A stretch of DNA of 64,000 bases from the NCBI RefSeq assembly GCF_901709675.1, contig NC_051105.1, forward strand, positions 10,402,604-10,466,603, read 5' to 3'. The translations under genes were made by a program, and so were the position numbers. Under the pieces are notes generated by a model that did no database searches, was not told the origin of the DNA, and worked only from the letters and a program-made list of their open reading frames with translations. Positions 63,401 to 64,000 of the stretch are shown here, piece after piece. Each line of letters starts with the position of its first letter. Within the stretch, counting starts at the first letter, position 1. Source of the DNA: Syngnathus acus. Lineage: Eukaryota > Chordata > Actinopteri > Syngnathiformes > Syngnathidae.

Positions 63401-64000
63401 TCACTGTTAGGTGAAACGGTAAGTATGCTTCTTCACAAAATAAAAGCTTTTCATCGTTTGTTAAGGCTGCAGCTCCAGCGATTTCCATAAAGGTTGTTGA
63501 AAACTTTGGATAAAAATGTTAGGGGGGGAAAGGAATCTGTGTTGTATTGAATGCGAGCTTTCATGAAAACTCACTGGGAGACAAATCGCTAAATTACACA
63601 GGATAGCGCCGGCAGTAACGTTAGCCGGCAGTAACGCTCTCTCACGTGCCAGATGTTGGCATATTTAAAGAGCTAAAGCAAGAAAGGAACACGATTTTAT
63701 GATGTTGTATAAAAAGAAAACAATAAAATAAAACAGGTGCCTAGCGTTGAATGCTAACTTGCGTTTAGCTGTTCACCTGCCAAAAGCTGCTAACACAGGA
63801 GTTTGCAGTGGTGAGACATCACAAAAAAAATTAACGGCTCTTAAGCAGATTTATCATCTATTTGTACAGTACATACAAGTTAGGTGTATTGTTTGTGTTA
63901 TCATTGGCTAATTTAGCAGTTTTCTGTTAGTCATTTTATAATGCTAGCAAAGCTAAGGCATTGTTTTACTAGCATAAAAGTCCCATCAACTGTAGCTAGC
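60428..64000. other. Intergenic, distal sp5 flank
   Basis: About 3.6 kb without a recognised gene. It holds a G14-type run near 60907-60920, a possible enhancer-like block at 60990-61080 with SOX- and TCF-type motifs, the MITE at 62187-62497, and a small GCCGGCAGTAACG direct repeat near 63607-63637. Nothing else can be named. Confidence 0.5.
62187..62497. mobile_element. hAT-like MITE, about 311 bp
   Basis: Starts TAGTGGTTCTCAAAGTGTGG and ends AATTGCGAACCACTG; the ends share AGTGGTTC as inverted repeats, a terminus familiar from hAT (Charlie-like) elements. Target-site duplications are not clear, so the copy is probably old. It contains CCCTCTAGTGG, part of a CTCF-like core in reverse. Confidence 0.65.

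Overview
The window is nuclear DNA from a ray-finned fish, probably a compact-genome teleost. The evidence is vertebrate exon/intron gene structure, short introns, teleost-type interspersed repeats and many microsatellites. No prokaryotic, viral or CRISPR feature was seen. Nine protein-coding genes were read exon by exon from splice sites and protein similarity. They follow the gene order of human chromosome 2q31.1, inverted: slc25a12 (+, 5' end outside the window), dync1i2 (-), cybrd1 (-), dcaf17 (-), mettl8 (+), tlk1 (+), gorasp2 (-), gad1 (-), sp5 (-). All eight complete models give in-frame coding sequences without frameshifts or internal stops. Species and symbol suffixes (for example gad1a or gad1b) cannot be fixed from the sequence alone.

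Layout. 264-9636 is the last 14 exons of the mitochondrial aspartate/glutamate carrier slc25a12. It converges on dync1i2 (10711-19175), a cytoplasmic dynein intermediate chain. cybrd1 (20347-21835) and dcaf17 (22304-25172) follow on the minus strand, tightly packed. dcaf17 and mettl8 (25941-27813) are head-to-head across about 0.45 kb with CRE-like and NRF1-like motifs. tlk1 (31001-35696) is tail-to-tail with gorasp2 (36729-39557). A repeat-rich 4-kb gap holds an intact-ended non-autonomous hAT transposon. gad1 (44125-50640) is followed by a gene-poor 5-kb gap, then sp5 (56302-58211) with TCF/LEF-like motifs upstream. The last 6 kb is intergenic except for one possible terminal exon of an unidentified minus-strand gene near 60.4 kb.

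The genes do not form one pathway: they are a conserved syntenic block of housekeeping genes (mitochondrial transport, dynein, iron reduction, CUL4 ligase adaptor, tRNA methylation, chromatin kinase, Golgi stacking) beside two tissue-restricted genes (GABA synthesis and a Wnt-responsive Sp factor). I found no convincing undescribed system. The most interesting signals are a transposon carrying a duplicated CRE/CCAAT module, a high share of GC-AG introns, a dispersed telomere-like minisatellite, divergently oriented CTCF-like motifs and the orphan terminal exon.
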